DNA of 64,000 bases from Taudactylus pleione. Its lineage: Eukaryota; Chordata; Amphibia; Anura; Myobatrachidae. Below are positions 1-11,278 of this stretch, piece by piece; within the stretch, counting starts at the first letter, position 1, and every line of letters begins with the position of its first letter. Below the pieces are notes generated by a model. It had not been told where the DNA came from and did not search any database. It saw only the letters and a program-made list of their open reading frames with translations. The translations under genes were made by a program, and so were the position numbers. The DNA lies in assembly GCA_031769625.1 (NCBI GenBank), contig JAUIMM010002293.1, positions 62,001-126,000 of the forward strand. The letters run 5' to 3'.

Positions 1-287
1 GTCACAATTATTATTCTCCTAGTGGAAATGCAGACTGAATTAAAAATTGGGTATGCAGAATAAGTTTATGGTCTCCTGACTCTTTATTTTCCTTTCCTTT
101 GTGATTACAGCTGACATAAAGTTAAAATAACAGCTAAATGGTGAATTATGCAGTGAGATTTAAACATGCAATTCTTTTTATGTTGATATTCCGGCCTTAT
201 TCCTCTTATAACTTTTACAGCGTAAAAACTCCACTATCTCCAATGGGGACTATGTAGTCACTGGTAGAATAACTATAAGGTTTTTAT
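1..287. other. Unassigned AT-rich sequence
   Basis: I see no gene, repeat boundary or RNA motif here. The stretch ends at the TAGAGATGAGCGG terminus of hAT copy 1. Confidence 0.5.
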
Positions 288-2635
288 TAGAGATGAGCGG
301 GTTCGGTTCCCTGAGAACCGAACCCACCCGAACTTAGAGGATACGAGTTAGATCTGAGTCGACTCAGCTTTTCTCGCCTGACTCGGATCTGAAAACAAGG
401 CATAACTTCATCATCCCGCTGTCGGATTCTTGCGGTCCCACCATTTTTCATTCCATCTGTGAAGAGTGAAGAGGGAGGGACCTGGGAGCTGTGCTGTGCT
501 GCTGTGCATAGGGCTGGCTACAGACTTTGTGATGCTTAATGTCCTAAGAGGCTTGCTGTTGTCCATATAGGGGCTGGCTTGCTGTTGTTGTGACTGAGGT
601 AGTCCTGTACATCCATAGGGACTGGCTGTCTGTTGTCCATATATAGGGGCTGGCTGGCCATTGTCATATCCATAGCAGCTGGCTGGCTGTAGTCCATAGG
701 GGCTGGCTGTTGTCCATAGAGGCTGGCTGTTCTGATGTGTTGTCCAGGGGGTGCTCTGTCCATAAGGGGTGCTCTTCACCCCCAGTGTTAAAAAAAACCA
801 TTTTTTTTGTGTGCGTGTTAGCCACACCTGTCATTAACGTAGGTGCGCAGGGGTGCTGTGCTGCTGTTTGTTAAGGGACCACTGCCTCTTTCAGGGGTGC
901 TCTTCACTTCACCCACACCCAGTGTGAAAAAAACAAACAATTTTTTTGTGTGCGTGTTAGTTTGACACATACTACCAGTCTTAAAAAAAAGTGTGTGTGC
1001 GTGTTAGCCTGCCACACCACCAGTGTTCAAATAAAAAAAAATTGTGTGTGGTTGGTTGTGTGCGTTAGCTGCAATTTAACTACACTATAATTGCTTGGTG
1101 GCACTGCTGTAAGACCACAGTGAGTATAGAGGACAGTCCCATGACAGGAGAGCAGGATCTACATGCCAGTCTAGTAGCTGCCGGCAGCAGTCATTATGAC
1201 GATGCAAGGCCGTCAACGCCATCTATGAAGGCCGATGTACAAGGGCTTAAGTCAGGCCAAAAAGTCAGGGTAAAAAAAACAACTTTTACCCTGTTAAAGA
1301 AAAAAATTCTAAAGGTAAGTCAGATTTAGAGAAACAAAAAAATGGCAATATGCCATTCACTACACAAAGTGGCAAAGAAAGGATAAGGCCTTGGCCTTTA
1401 TTATTTATGACTGGTGGTTCTAGAGATGATTTAAGCCCCTCTGCTTGTAGGAGAGGTACCACCAGAAATAACTGTAAGCTCTGAAAAATCACAAATCCCT
1501 GAGGAGTGTCCAAGTGTGTCTGCGGTTGCCATGTGTGAGCCTGACCTTTCTAATACTGTACTTGAAGAGGATCCTCCTTCCACCATTTGTGTGCACTCTG
1601 TAAATGTGGGAATGAGCAGCACAAGTCAACATGCTGACGTAGAAATTGAGGATGCCTCTGTGGAATTGCACAAGGAGGATGAGGAGGATATTTATGTAGT
1701 TGGCTATAACAACAAGGATGATGAGGATGTTGATGCTGAGGATGTTTGTGTAAAAACTGTAAATCATGTAACAGTTATTGCCCGTGGTGGGAAAAATCCC
1801 ATTGTTGCCATGCCTGGGCAAAGGACCAAAAAATCCTCTTCCATTGTGTGGAATTATTTCCACCCAAATCCGGACAACCTTTGCCAAGCCATTTGGAACC
1901 ATTGCCAAGTAACAGTGAGTAGAGATAAGGACCTTAACCATCTTGGAACCTCCTCGCTGTTATGTCACTTGCAGCCCATTCATCAAATTGGAAAGGATGT
2001 TTCAAATTCTAAGACTTTGGGTACAAAAAAACAAACAACAATCAGTCCAGTGTCACGTAGCTGCTCCCGTCTATCTGGATCCAAGTGCCTGCAATCTCCA
2101 CCACCAACACCTGCATCATCATCAACATTCTCATTCGTGACCGGAAGTAGTACTGTATCCAATTTCTTAAGTATGACTGACTCCTCTCCTATACATGATT
2201 CCTTAGAAGGATCTTTGAGTGCTACGCCTGTTGCTGCTGCTGGGGGTGTATCTTCATCCCAGAAAGGGACCAAAAAGTCTACTACTAGTAGTAATTAAAA
2301 AAAACAATTGACTATTAAACAGAGCAAGTAAGTATAACAGCTGTCACCCAGTTTCACAGCGGATCACTGATGCCATGATGGCTGTGCTAGTATTAGATGG
2401 TGAAATAATAAAAAATGAGGATGATAGTGTGGAGAAAGTGCAAAAGGAGGATGAGAAAATTTGTGTCCTATCTGACGCTAATGAGGATGTTGATGAGGAG
2501 ATGTGGTTGCATAAATCATTGCTCATGATAAAAAGAAAGCCAGAATAGCCACGTCTTAAGTGTGGAATATATAGGAGAGTGTTTAGCTGCGCTGTCACTT
2601 TAGCAGCCAGTCAGAGGTAGTCAGCCTCTAAAACA
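288..2635 (+). mobile_element. hAT transposon copy 1, 3'-truncated
   Basis: The left end TAGAGATGAGCGG matches the ends of the hAT copies starting at 57387 and 42583. An inverted repeat of GGTTCGGTTC/GAACCGAACC type follows at once. Inside come a GGGGCTGGCTG-type minisatellite (about 500-790), a leader with repeated GTGTGCGTGTTAG motifs (810-1080), a BED-finger coding region and the first residues of the transposase near 2300-2395. The catalytic core is absent. An acidic, frame-broken tail runs to about 2635. The right terminus is missing, so this copy is immobile. The exact 3' limit is uncertain. Confidence 0.75.
1516..2298 (+). pseudogene. hAT transposase N-terminal region with damaged BED zinc finger
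   Basis: An open frame of 260 codons encodes an acidic leader rich in Asp/Glu (residues about 40-75), the landmark IVAMPGQRTKKS, and a BED-type finger (about residues 110-160) with the aromatic signature VWNYFHPNP and the ligand pair H-x4-H in CHLQPIH. BED fingers bind DNA in hAT transposases and ZBED proteins. In hAT copy 2 the matching segment reads CNQC; here it reads WNHC, so one zinc-ligand cysteine is lost. A Ser/Thr-rich linker ending in SQKGTKKSTTSSN follows, then a stop. The frame is probably a decayed part of a longer transposase rather than a host gene. Confidence 0.7.
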
Positions 2636-2639
2636 ATAT

Positions 2640-3300
2640 ATATATAAAAATACAAAGACTGGCACTTGGGACTAATATATGATTGTACAAATACAATTAA
2701 CAATTATTGATAAAATGAATAGGAAGCGGATGTCTAAAAAAAAACAATATACACATTTATTGAAACAATAGATACATATAAAAAACAATATATTATATAT
2801 AAAAATAAATCACTAATTAGGAGCATCGATGGTGAGTCAGACAATTTAATCTCTAACTATGGAAATCCTTAGTGGGAATGATTGAATTAGTGTCGAGATG
2901 GAAAGTCAGTAGAGACAATTGTATATAGGTTCAAGTACAGCAAATAGTTACCGGATAGAAATCCTTTGGGGTGGCAGTCCAATTAGCAGGTAACTGCAAA
3001 GGCGATAGCGGTGGTAAATGACTGGCATTGAATCTTCAGTCCACAGTAATTGGTCCCTCAGGATAATGGTCCAATTAGCAGATCACTGCAGGGGTATTTG
3101 TTATTGAGGTATTAGGTAGCTGTCTCCTCAGGCATTGAGGATAGAACCATATGAAGTGAAAAAACTGCAAAGCTCACTGGATCCACAGATTGAAAAAAAT
3201 CCCAATGTCCATAGAGAGACTGTAGAAATGGCTTAATGCGTTTCGCTGGATGTTAAGACTCCAGCTTCATCATCATCTGATGTGCCTCAACTGCATTATT
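2640..3300. repeat. AT-rich repeat debris with Penelope-like end motif
   Basis: Low-GC sequence without a reading frame. Near 3236-3284 it has AATGCGTTTCGCTGG followed by CTTCATCATCATC. This resembles the conserved terminal motif of Penelope-like elements, compare the CAACGTTTC...CATCAGG pair at 6760-6790. The assignment rests on that short motif only. Confidence 0.35.
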
Positions 3301-3312
3301 TGTGCTGGCTCT

Positions 3313-3489
3313 GGGGGTCATTCAGACCCACTCGCAAGTGGCAGTACGCTCGCAAGTGGGTCGATGTTCCCCGCTGCGCATGCGCATGACGGAGGGTACT
3401 TCGTCGTACGCATGCGCGAGACACAGACTGCGACAGCCAAGCTGTCGCTCTGGGTCTCGCACCAAAGGGGGCGTGCTGTCGATGGTGAC
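3313..3489 (+). mobile_element. Hairpin-chain element, partial copy (family 1)
   Basis: It starts with TCATTCAGACCCACTCGC, as the copy at 55953 does, and carries the first three hairpins of that family plus half of the fourth. It stops inside the CACCAAAGGGGGCGTG arm, where an L2 LINE begins. The third hairpin has an interior sequence unlike the other copies (GCGACAGC paired with GCTGTCGC), yet it still folds. Confidence 0.75.
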
Positions 3490-5030
3490 TGACCCATCTC
3501 TCTTCTCCCTTTTGCCTCCAAACTCCTTGAGCGCATTGTTTACAACCACCTTACCACCTTTCTTTCCTTACACTCCCATCTTGACCATTTTCAGTCTGGC
3601 TTTTGTTCTCTCCACTCCACTGAAACTGCCTTCACAAAAGTCAGCAACTACCTCCTCGCTGCCAAATACAAGGGCCATTACTCTCTGCACATTCTCCTTG
3701 ACCTCTCTGCTGCTTTCAACACTGTGGACCACCCTCTCCTGCTGCAAATCATTCACTCTCTTGGCCTACGTGACACTGCCCTCTCCTGGCTGTCCTCCTA
3801 ATTCTCTGACCGATCCTTCTCTGTTTCCTCTCATGACTCCACTCGCCCCCACAACCTTTTTCAGTAAGTGTTCCCCAAGGTTCTTTTCCTGTACCTCTCC
3901 TATTCTACCTCTATACTTCCTCTCTCTTCCTGGATGTCCCAGTGATTTCTTAAACTAAATATGTCTAAGACAGTGCTGATCATCTCCCCACCCTCCACCA
4001 TAACCTCGCTTCCCACTATTTCTTTATCTATTGATGGCACAACTATCTCATCTAGCCCCAAAGCGTGCTATCTTGGAGTTATCCTGGACTCATCCCTCTC
4101 CTTCAAACCACATATCCAGAACCTCTCACAGTCCTGTAGTTTTCATCTCAAAAATATTTCCAAGATCAGACTGTATCTCACCCAGGATGATACTAAAATC
4201 TTCTGGTCATCTCAAGATTGGACTACTGTAAACTCATCCTATCTGGCCTCCTCAAATCCCATCTCTCTCCTTTCCAGTCTGTGCTCTATGCTGCTGCTAG
4301 GCTCATCTTCCTCTCCAAATGCTCTATATCTGCATCACCTCTCCTACAAGCCCTTTACTGGCTCCCCTTCCCTTTCAGAACCCAAATCAAGGTTCTCACC
4401 CTTGCTTACAAAGCCTTCTCCCAATCTTCTCCTATTTATATCTCTGATCTAATCTCCCTTCACTCTCCTGGCCGCCCTCTTCACCCTCTAATGCACGCCG
4501 CCTTTCATACCAACTGATTACTTCCTCTCACTCTTGCCTCCAGGATTTTCCCCGTGCTGCTCCACACCTTTGGAACTCTCTCCCTCTCCCTGTCAGACTC
4601 ACCAACTCTCAACAATCATTCAAATGGGCTCTCAAGACCCACTACTTCATTAAAGCCTTCCAGCTCTCATCATAACTTGCTGCTTTATGGTCCTTCCTCC
4701 CCGTCTACCCCATCTGTGTCACACCTGATTGTCTGCCCTTCCACTCTAGAATGTAAGCTCTTACGAGCAGGTCCCTCTACCCTCTTATGCTTCTCCCTTC
4801 TTTACTTTCATCTACTTCCTTCTGCCCACTAGGGCACCTAACACTTGGATGCTTATGCTCTGCTGTCTATGTGGGTGTTATGGTCGCTAATGTAGCAATG
4901 TATATTATCCATATCCTTGTCCTGCATTGTATTGTATTGTACTGTAAGTCTTTGGTCACGCATTAGTTTATATATTATGTAAGGTGCTGCGGAACACTTG
5001 TGGCACCATATAAATTATGATAATAATAAT
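3490..5030 (+). mobile_element. LINE-2 (L2/CR1 clade) 3' portion
   Basis: A 5'-truncated non-LTR retrotransposon. It has L2-type reverse transcriptase fragments followed by the typical L2 3' end: TGTAAGCTCTTACGAGCAGG near 4752, ATTGTATTGTATTGTACTG near 4927, GGTGCTGCGGAACAC near 4984, then a TAA/TAATAA tail at about 5018-5030. Truncation at the 5' end fits target-primed reverse transcription. Confidence 0.85.
3492..4680 (+). pseudogene. L2 reverse transcriptase, decayed and missing its YADD block
   Basis: Split over several frames. In order: LLERIVYNHLTTFLSLHSHL, HSTETAFTKVSNYLLAAK, then LDLSAAFNTVDHPLL (about 3692-3735), and later LNMSKTVLIISPP (3955-) and GVILDSSLSFKPHIQNLSQS (4075-). In L2 the first catalytic Asp lies in AFDTVDH; here it is Asn. 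Sequence jumps from the LYTSS-type segment near 3915 to SSWMSQ near 3925, so the part of the palm that should hold YADD is deleted. There are also frameshifts and stops. No activity is possible. Confidence 0.8.
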
Positions 5031-5072
5031 AGTATTAAAAGTTTTTTATATGCAGACTACTGATGTAATCAT

Positions 5073-5139
<67 letters not shown>

Positions 5140-5141
5140 AT
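5073..5141. repeat. (TC)n and (TA)n microsatellite
   Basis: About 17 TC units run directly into alternating TA at the junction between the L2 tail and Penelope-like sequence. Confidence 0.95.
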
Positions 5142-5142
5142 C

Positions 5143-6589
5143 AACAGCTTGAAAACAAACAGCGGCACTCAAGGACTTGTAGTAGAAATATAACTGGTGT
5201 ATTGCAGTCAATACATAATCCCAACATTTTGGGACACACATGTCCCTTAATCAAGTTGTATGAACATACAAACATTTACTAACCTTATATAGGGAGAAGC
5301 TCTCACAGCGTGCCCACACTGGAGAAAAACCGGAAGTCGGTCACCAATAGACACCACGCATAGGCAAACGCAGGGGGGGTTTCTGGTTGCCTGGAAACCC
5401 CCCTCCCCAGCCCATAACCACAATAGAAATTGTAATATAATAGAATTTTACTGAATATTCTTCTCAGAATGACAAATGAAATAAATAGCACCCCTTGTTG
5501 ATCTTTTAATATGTGTCACCTGTGCACCAACTAGGAGATCTGGAAAACATTCACTGTTAGGGGTGCAATGCTACAGACCATCAATAGCGCAAATTATTAA
5601 TACAGTATAATACACTATTCAGTGCATAAGAAGACCAATATGTACATACCGGTATATGTCCAGGGCAGTGCTAGGTTCTTCTGCTGCATCCCCAGACTCC
5701 CGGACTTGATCCAATGCTCTGGAATGGAGTCCACATTTGAAATAAAAACATTTAGCTCAGGCAAGATGGCCCTACTGCCAAATTTAATGGCTTTCTGTGA
5801 TTGCTGGTCTTGGATATTCTGAAATTATGACACACAATATACTTTGTATGATGCATATTAAAGCTGGATAATTCTACCCTCTTCATGGACTGACCACATT
5901 CACTCTAAAATCAAGCATTTGGAAAACCCCCTCAAAAAATCCTGCGTTTGCCACTGCCACGGCCAGTACTGGTGACGTCATCACGTAAGACGCATCCAGT
6001 CACCATGGTGATCGGGACACCAAAAGCAGCCACATTTGTAAAAATAAAAATAAAAACAGCCAGGTGTCAGAATAGTGCCTCGCCACCCACATAACCCCGT
6101 AGGGGGAAATTGAGTGACCACAGAGACCACGAGCCTAGAGGAAATAGAAAAAGAAAAAGAAAATACAATAATAAATGAAAGATAAGCTTATGAATCCAAA
6201 TAAATTGAAGCATGTACAAATGTATAAGTAAATAGTATGAACAGCATAAAAAAGCCCAGGGCAATGTCACAAATGTCATGTAGAGCCAACTGTCTCTGAA
6301 GCAAAATGTAAATGAGAAAAAAAGTGAAATGAAAAATGGTGAACATAAAAACTAAAGTGTATGAAATATATGGCCATTCGGGCTCGATGAGAAGTTATCA
6401 TGGGATGTATTCAAATGATCTCGTCATACTAAACGTTGGGATTATGTATTGACTGCAATACACCAGTTATATTTCTACTACAAGTCCTTGAGTGCCGCTG
6501 TTTGTTTTCAGGCTGTTGATATCCATTCCTACTCCAGATGGTACCCGGGCATGCTGGCTTGGGTGTATTGAGTGCCGATCCGAATATCC

Positions 6590-6600
<11 letters not shown>
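5143..6600. mobile_element. Penelope-like fragment bounded by an inverted repeat
   Basis: The first about 84 bases (ATCAACAGCTTGAAAACAAAC... to CCAACATTTTGG) recur as the reverse complement at 6435-6522. The motif TTTTGGGACACACATGTCCC with TTAATCAAG nearby is the kind of terminus seen in Penelope-like elements. The 1.2 kb between the arms has no coding region I recognise. Head-to-head or inverted terminal arrangements are common in Penelope elements; I infer this is one. Confidence 0.55.

Positions 6601-6627
<27 letters not shown>
6594..6627. repeat. (TA)n microsatellite
   Basis: About 16 TA units separating the 5143-6600 fragment from the 3' region of the longer Penelope-like element. Confidence 0.95.
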
Positions 6628-6630
<3 letters not shown>

Positions 6631-9547
6631 TCCATAATCCGGCACTCTCAATTAAGATAAATATCTTGGCCCGGTGCCACCACATTTTTCAGTACTCACT
6701 ACAATCCCCAGCAGTGCGGCACTCAGGTTCCATGAAAACTGCGACTCAGTGAAATATCAACGTTTCAATTTATAACAAATTGTCATCAGGATACAGTAAG
6801 TTACACAAACATCTTACCTTATAAAGCCCACCACCAACACCATGTGAACGCCACTGGGCCAGCCCGGCGTGCTCGGCCGTTCATCCAGTCCCTCGGTGAT
6901 GACATCATCAGTGCCTGTCGATGACACAGCTCACAAACGCACACCACGTGCAGACAAACAACAATAACAAGACCTGTCACCTAGCAACAGAGTACGGAGC
7001 TAGTTACATTATAATTTAAAGCCTAATATACATCAAAGATACTAAATGAATAAAACGCTATAAAAGACATCACACATAGTATGTATTACTTAGTGAACAT
7101 GCTTTTAAATAAATTTTAAACAAGAATATTTTTAACAGATACAGATACCTACAAATATTAATATATCTCCGTATAATACAAAAATTCACCAGCCAACAGA
7201 TATAGTTATTAATCTACAAATAAAGATCTTTATCATTTCCTGAATCATCTCAAACCAACTTCCTTTCCCTTATAAGCTACTTCAACAAACTGAGCTAGAA
7301 GAACTGCCTAGGTCTATCTAAAGGGAACTCTAGTCTAAACCATTAGGTGCCCTTCTACATCTAATATTTAAGCACCATATTTGGAGTAAACAATAGCACA
7401 AATTTTGTGAATTATGGGATACTAATCAAAGGAACGATAAGGCTAGTATCAAACAATCTAATTATTGACATCACATCCACCATAAATAAACATATCTAAA
7501 AGAGATAGAACTATCTAGAAAAGATATTAAAAGAGGTTAATCAAAGGAAACAAGATAATGGGAGATTCTCGTTAAGGCCTCTTGGGGCTATTACATCCAG
7601 TCTATGGATCCATTCAGCCTCTCATTTAAGCAGTAGTTTATCTCTGTCCCCACCTCTCACTAGCGGGGGGATATAGTCAATCATTCTATACCGTAGAGTT
7701 GTTTAAGGGTGGTTATATTCCAAAAAGTGGCAAGCTACTGGTTGCTCACTACACTTTTTTGTCAAAGCTGCTTTAATAGTGGAGCGGTGAACCGCCATTC
7801 TCTCCTTAAATTTTCTTTGGGTCTAGCCCACGTAGGAAAGACCACATGGGCAAATAATCTGATAGATGACATATCTGCTATCACACGTTAAATGATGTCT
7901 AATCGTATACCTCTTTCCAGTTTGGGGGTGATTAAATATATTTCCCGTTATCATGAATTTACACGTCACACAGGAACATCTAAAACATCCCGTCTGTTTA
8001 GATGCTAGAAAATGCTGGCTATTAGAATGACATTGTTTCGAACTGTACCTCGTTTTAACCAATATATCCCTTAAATTCTTTCCTCTAGAGTAGCAGGGCA
8101 TAATTTCTGTATCCCCGAGACCTAGATCTTGATCAGAAATAATCATCGGCCAAAGTTGTTTAGAGATTTTATTAATCACCAGTGAAAATGTGTTAAATCG
8201 CGTTACCCATGGGAATTTCTTAGTGTTAGTCACTTTTATTTCCTTAGAAAAAAGAGCACTTCTATTCATACTCAGTACTTTACTCTTAGTATGCTCCAAT
8301 TGGTTTCTACTATACCCTCGTTCTACGAATTTCTCTATCATCTCATCAATCTGATATATAGTTTTCTCAATATCATTATTAATCCTATGGACATGAATCA
8401 TCTGTGACTATGGCAAACCCTGTTTCAGATTTGTTGGGTGGGCACTTTGATAATGGAGTAGGGAATTGCGGTCTGTTGGTTTACTAAATAATGTGGTATT
8501 GATTTTATTCCCTGTCCTGCTAATTCTAACATCTAAGAAATCAATGGACTTCTCATCCATCACATATGTAAACTTCACTGGACTAGATGTTCTATTATGC
8601 ATTTCCATTAAATTTGTGAATTCCTGTTTAGAGCCCTTCCATAGAATCAGTAAATCGTCTACGAAATTAACATACAGTAGCAGTTTAGAATTAATCTCAG
8701 GATTCTGAAAAAAAAAACATCTTCAACACAAAACATAAAGGAATTGGCATACGCCGGGGCCACAGATGAGCCCATGGCACAGCCCATTAGTTGCTGATAA
8801 AACACGTCATCAAACATAAAGTAGTTATGACAGAGTATATATTGTAACAGTTGTACATAAATGTCAATATGTGACCGGTCTAAATTGCTAGCTTCATTTA
8901 ATAATTTATCAACTGCAGCCAACCCCACCCCATGTGGGATGATGGTGTACAAGCTTATTACATCTGCTGTGATAAACCAAATATTTTCATTCCCCAACTC
9001 AATACCCTCCAATTTAATCAAGAGTGATGTCGTATCTAGTAAGAATTGAGGTTTTGCTTGTTTTAAGGGCTGCAAAATAGAGTCTAATAATATAGCAGTC
9101 GGTTGGAAAAGAGATCCTCTCGCCGATATAATCGGACGTCCTGGAGGCGGGGTAATGCCTTTATGCACCTTTGGCAGTATATATATAATTGAAGTAATTG
9201 GATTTTTTGGTATCAAAAACGAGAGTAACTCTTCATCCACCAATGATGCATCCCTGGCAACACAAAGGATATTAAATAGTTCCTGTTTAAAAAAGTTAGT
9301 TGGATCTTGCGCAAATCTTTTATAGATATTAGAGTCACCTAGTTGTTTCTCAATTTCCTGTACATAGTCATTAGTGTCCTGTAAAACCACCCCACCTCCC
9401 TTATCTGCAGGGCGGATGGTAATATTGTTATTTTTAGATAACGATTGCAATGCTTGATACTCCAATGGTGTTAGATTGGGGTATGTTCTGGTGTTATTTT
9501 TCACTTTATCAGTCACTGCTTGGTCCAAGGACCTAATAAATGTTTGG
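6628..9547 (-). mobile_element. Penelope-like retroelement, 5'-truncated
   Basis: On the - strand a decayed RT plus GIY-YIG coding region (9547 to about 7545) is followed by about 900 bases of AT-rich 3' UTR. The end region carries ATATCAACGTTTCAATTT and AATTGTCATCAGG (about 6755-6790). The coding region starts abruptly at 9547 next to a foldback repeat, so the 5' part is missing. Penelope elements often use RT linked to a GIY-YIG nuclease, as here. Confidence 0.85.
7545..9547 (-). pseudogene. Penelope-type reverse transcriptase plus GIY-YIG endonuclease
   Basis: Motifs in order on the - strand: RPADKGGGVV (about 9410), LPKVHKGITPPPGRPIISA (about 9150), TADVISLYTIIPHGVG (about 8950), QQLMGCAMGSSVAPAYA (about 8780), then FVDDLLILWKG (about 8650, catalytic Asp pair kept) and IDFLDVRI. 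A Cys-rich linker (CFRCSCVTCKF) precedes the nuclease start VIYQIICPCGLSYVG (about 7860), and the typical C-terminal tail ends in LPLSCFL near 7548. Breaks: a frameshift at an A/T homopolymer near 8708-8717, TAG at 8408-8410, TAG near 7823, TAA near 7704 and TGA near 7624. It is non-functional but easy to read, so it decayed fairly recently. Confidence 0.85.
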
Positions 9548-9552
9548 GAGCT

Positions 9553-9687
9553 GGGAGAGGCTGGATACTGTCATCTTGGAGTTCACAGTCCACAGTGCTG
9601 GTTAACTCCAATGCACATTTCATACAATAAGTACTTCTTAAAGCTGTGGATTATGAACTCCAAGCTGAGAGAATCCAGCCACTTCCC
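9553..9687. mobile_element. Small foldback (MITE-like) element
   Basis: The two ends are imperfect inverted repeats of about 45 bases: GGCTGGAT...CTTGGAGTTC at the left pairs with GAACTCCAAG...ATCCAGCC at the right, with a 40-base loop. It adjoins the truncated start of the Penelope-like element. Confidence 0.65.
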
Positions 9688-9979
9688 TTCACACATAACT
9701 AGATTTAAAATAATCTAACAATTATTACATTCAATTAGCAATAGTTACACATTCAGCATTACAATTTGTTAAACAAAATATTTTGGTTACATGCAGTATG
9801 CAACAATTTCCTACCTACAGCTTCAACTCATACTAGAAGTTATTTTTCCTTTAAGAATAAGGTGTGAAATTTAAAGTACGATGAAAAACAAACTGCTTAA
9901 CATTAGATTTCTATAATATAAATCTCAGAGGTATGTAGGGAAAGTTATTCCACTATTTGGATCCCTTTTGAGAGCTCAT

Positions 9980-10334
9980 AGGGGGATATTCAATTGAACG
10001 CGCTATTGAATAGCGACGGGAGGGACTCCCAAAGCTATTCAATACACTGCACTGTGTGGTCGGAGAATTGCCGGTTAACGCGCCTATTGCGCCTTAACAA
10101 GGGTGTTAAGGCACGTTAACCGGCATTCTCTGATCAAAGTGCAGGGCATGCGTCTGTTAGCACAGCGTTATGCAGAAAAACTGCTGCGCGCCTGGCACTT
10201 AGGTCGGATTTTTCCTCGCATCCCCAGGGGGGTGCGAGTAGAAATCCTTACCACGACCAAACAACGCAGTGTATTGAATAGCTTCAGGAGTCCCTCCTGT
10301 CGCTACTCAATAGCGCGTTCAATTGAATTCCCCC
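9980..10334. mobile_element. MITE with about 70-bp inverted ends, PIF/Harbinger-like
   Basis: Ends AGGGGGATATTCAATTG and CAATTGAATTCCCCC, with near-perfect inverted repeats extending about 70 bases past GCTATTCAATACACTGC. It is flanked by CAT at 977-979 (9977-9979) and CAT at 10335-10337, a 3-bp duplication like that of PIF/Harbinger transposons. Inside the long arms there are further hairpins, for example GCCGGTTAACGCGCC with GGCACGTTAACCGGC. Confidence 0.8.
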
Positions 10335-10728
10335 CATTGATAGAGATAATGTCTCAATAAACCAGAATAGTAGTACACTTTAATATATAAGTACAATGAA
10401 TGTTTAAGTTGAGAATTATTATAAAACCCCACACACATACCCACATTTAAACCTCTCTAACTAAGCTCTCTACCTACCCACAGTACCTAAATAAATGAGA
10501 AGTTTACAAGGTAAAATGTTTTTGGCTGCTACCCACTATCGCTGGCCATTCCGTGGTGGTGCACTTTCTTTGTGGAACAGGGCTCTTTGCATCAAACGCA
10601 ACTTAGATTTTGAGAGAAATCTTGTTCTGACATGGATGATGTGACTAAATAGATATGTTGGCTATGCCAATGTTACCTTATTGTGTGTAGTCAGTACATT
10701 AATGTGTTTCTTGCTTGCAATAGTGCTC
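10335..10728. other. Unassigned sequence between two MITEs
   Basis: AT-rich sequence; nothing recognised. Confidence 0.4.
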
Positions 10729-11278
10729 TGGCCCTGATTCAGAGCCGGACGCTCAGACAGAGCGCTCGCTCTGAATCAGGGCTCTCTTACTATTTGGAGC
10801 GGCCTCCTGGCCACTCACATAGCTGTGGGTGACCACCCACAGCTATAGCGAGTGGCCAAAATGATGGTCGCGATGGTCAAGACCATCGAGACTATCGGGC
10901 TTGCGATGAGACCCTGCGGTAGGGTCTCGCTGTCGCAAGCCCAGGAGTGCTTTTGGCTCTGTGAGAGCCAAAAGCTCTCCCACTGACATCACTTGTGATG
11001 TCAGTGGGGCCAAACCCAGACGGTAGGCGTTCCCATGGGAATGCCTCCATCTGGGCAGCCACGACCCCGGCATGCCCACCAAAGGGGGCGTGCTGTCAAT
11101 CACCATCGACAGCACGCCCCCTTTGGTGCGAGACCCTTATCGATGGCTTGGCCGTCGTTATTCGGGTCTCGCGCATGCGCATGACGGAGCCGCCTCCGTC
11201 GTGCGCATGCACACTTGGGCACCATCGACCCGCTTGCGAGCGCTCAGCGCTCGCGAGCGGGTCTGAATCAGGCCCTCA
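10729..11278 (+). mobile_element. Hairpin-chain element, full copy A (family 1)
   Basis: About 550 bases made almost entirely of consecutive hairpins: 10731-10782, 10808-10858, 10863-10896, 10897-10942, 10945-10979, 10979-11008, 11015-11055, 11078-11127, 11128-11172, 11171-11210 and 11227-11263. Outer ends are GGCCCTGATTCAGA and TCTGAATCAGGCC, flanked by CTC on each side (a possible 3-bp target duplication). No protein is encoded. The full copy at 55953-56505 is the same element in opposite orientation; the copy at 40510-41052 has this orientation. Confidence 0.85.

Noticed and set aside
3302..3958. A 218-codon frame across the hairpin-chain fragment and the L2 element
   Set aside because: It runs across an element junction and reads the L2 RT out of frame.
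10729..11278. microRNA cluster in the hairpin-chain element
   Set aside because: Hairpins are mostly near-perfect and short-looped and belong to a repeated mobile element; without small-RNA data I cannot call them miRNA genes.
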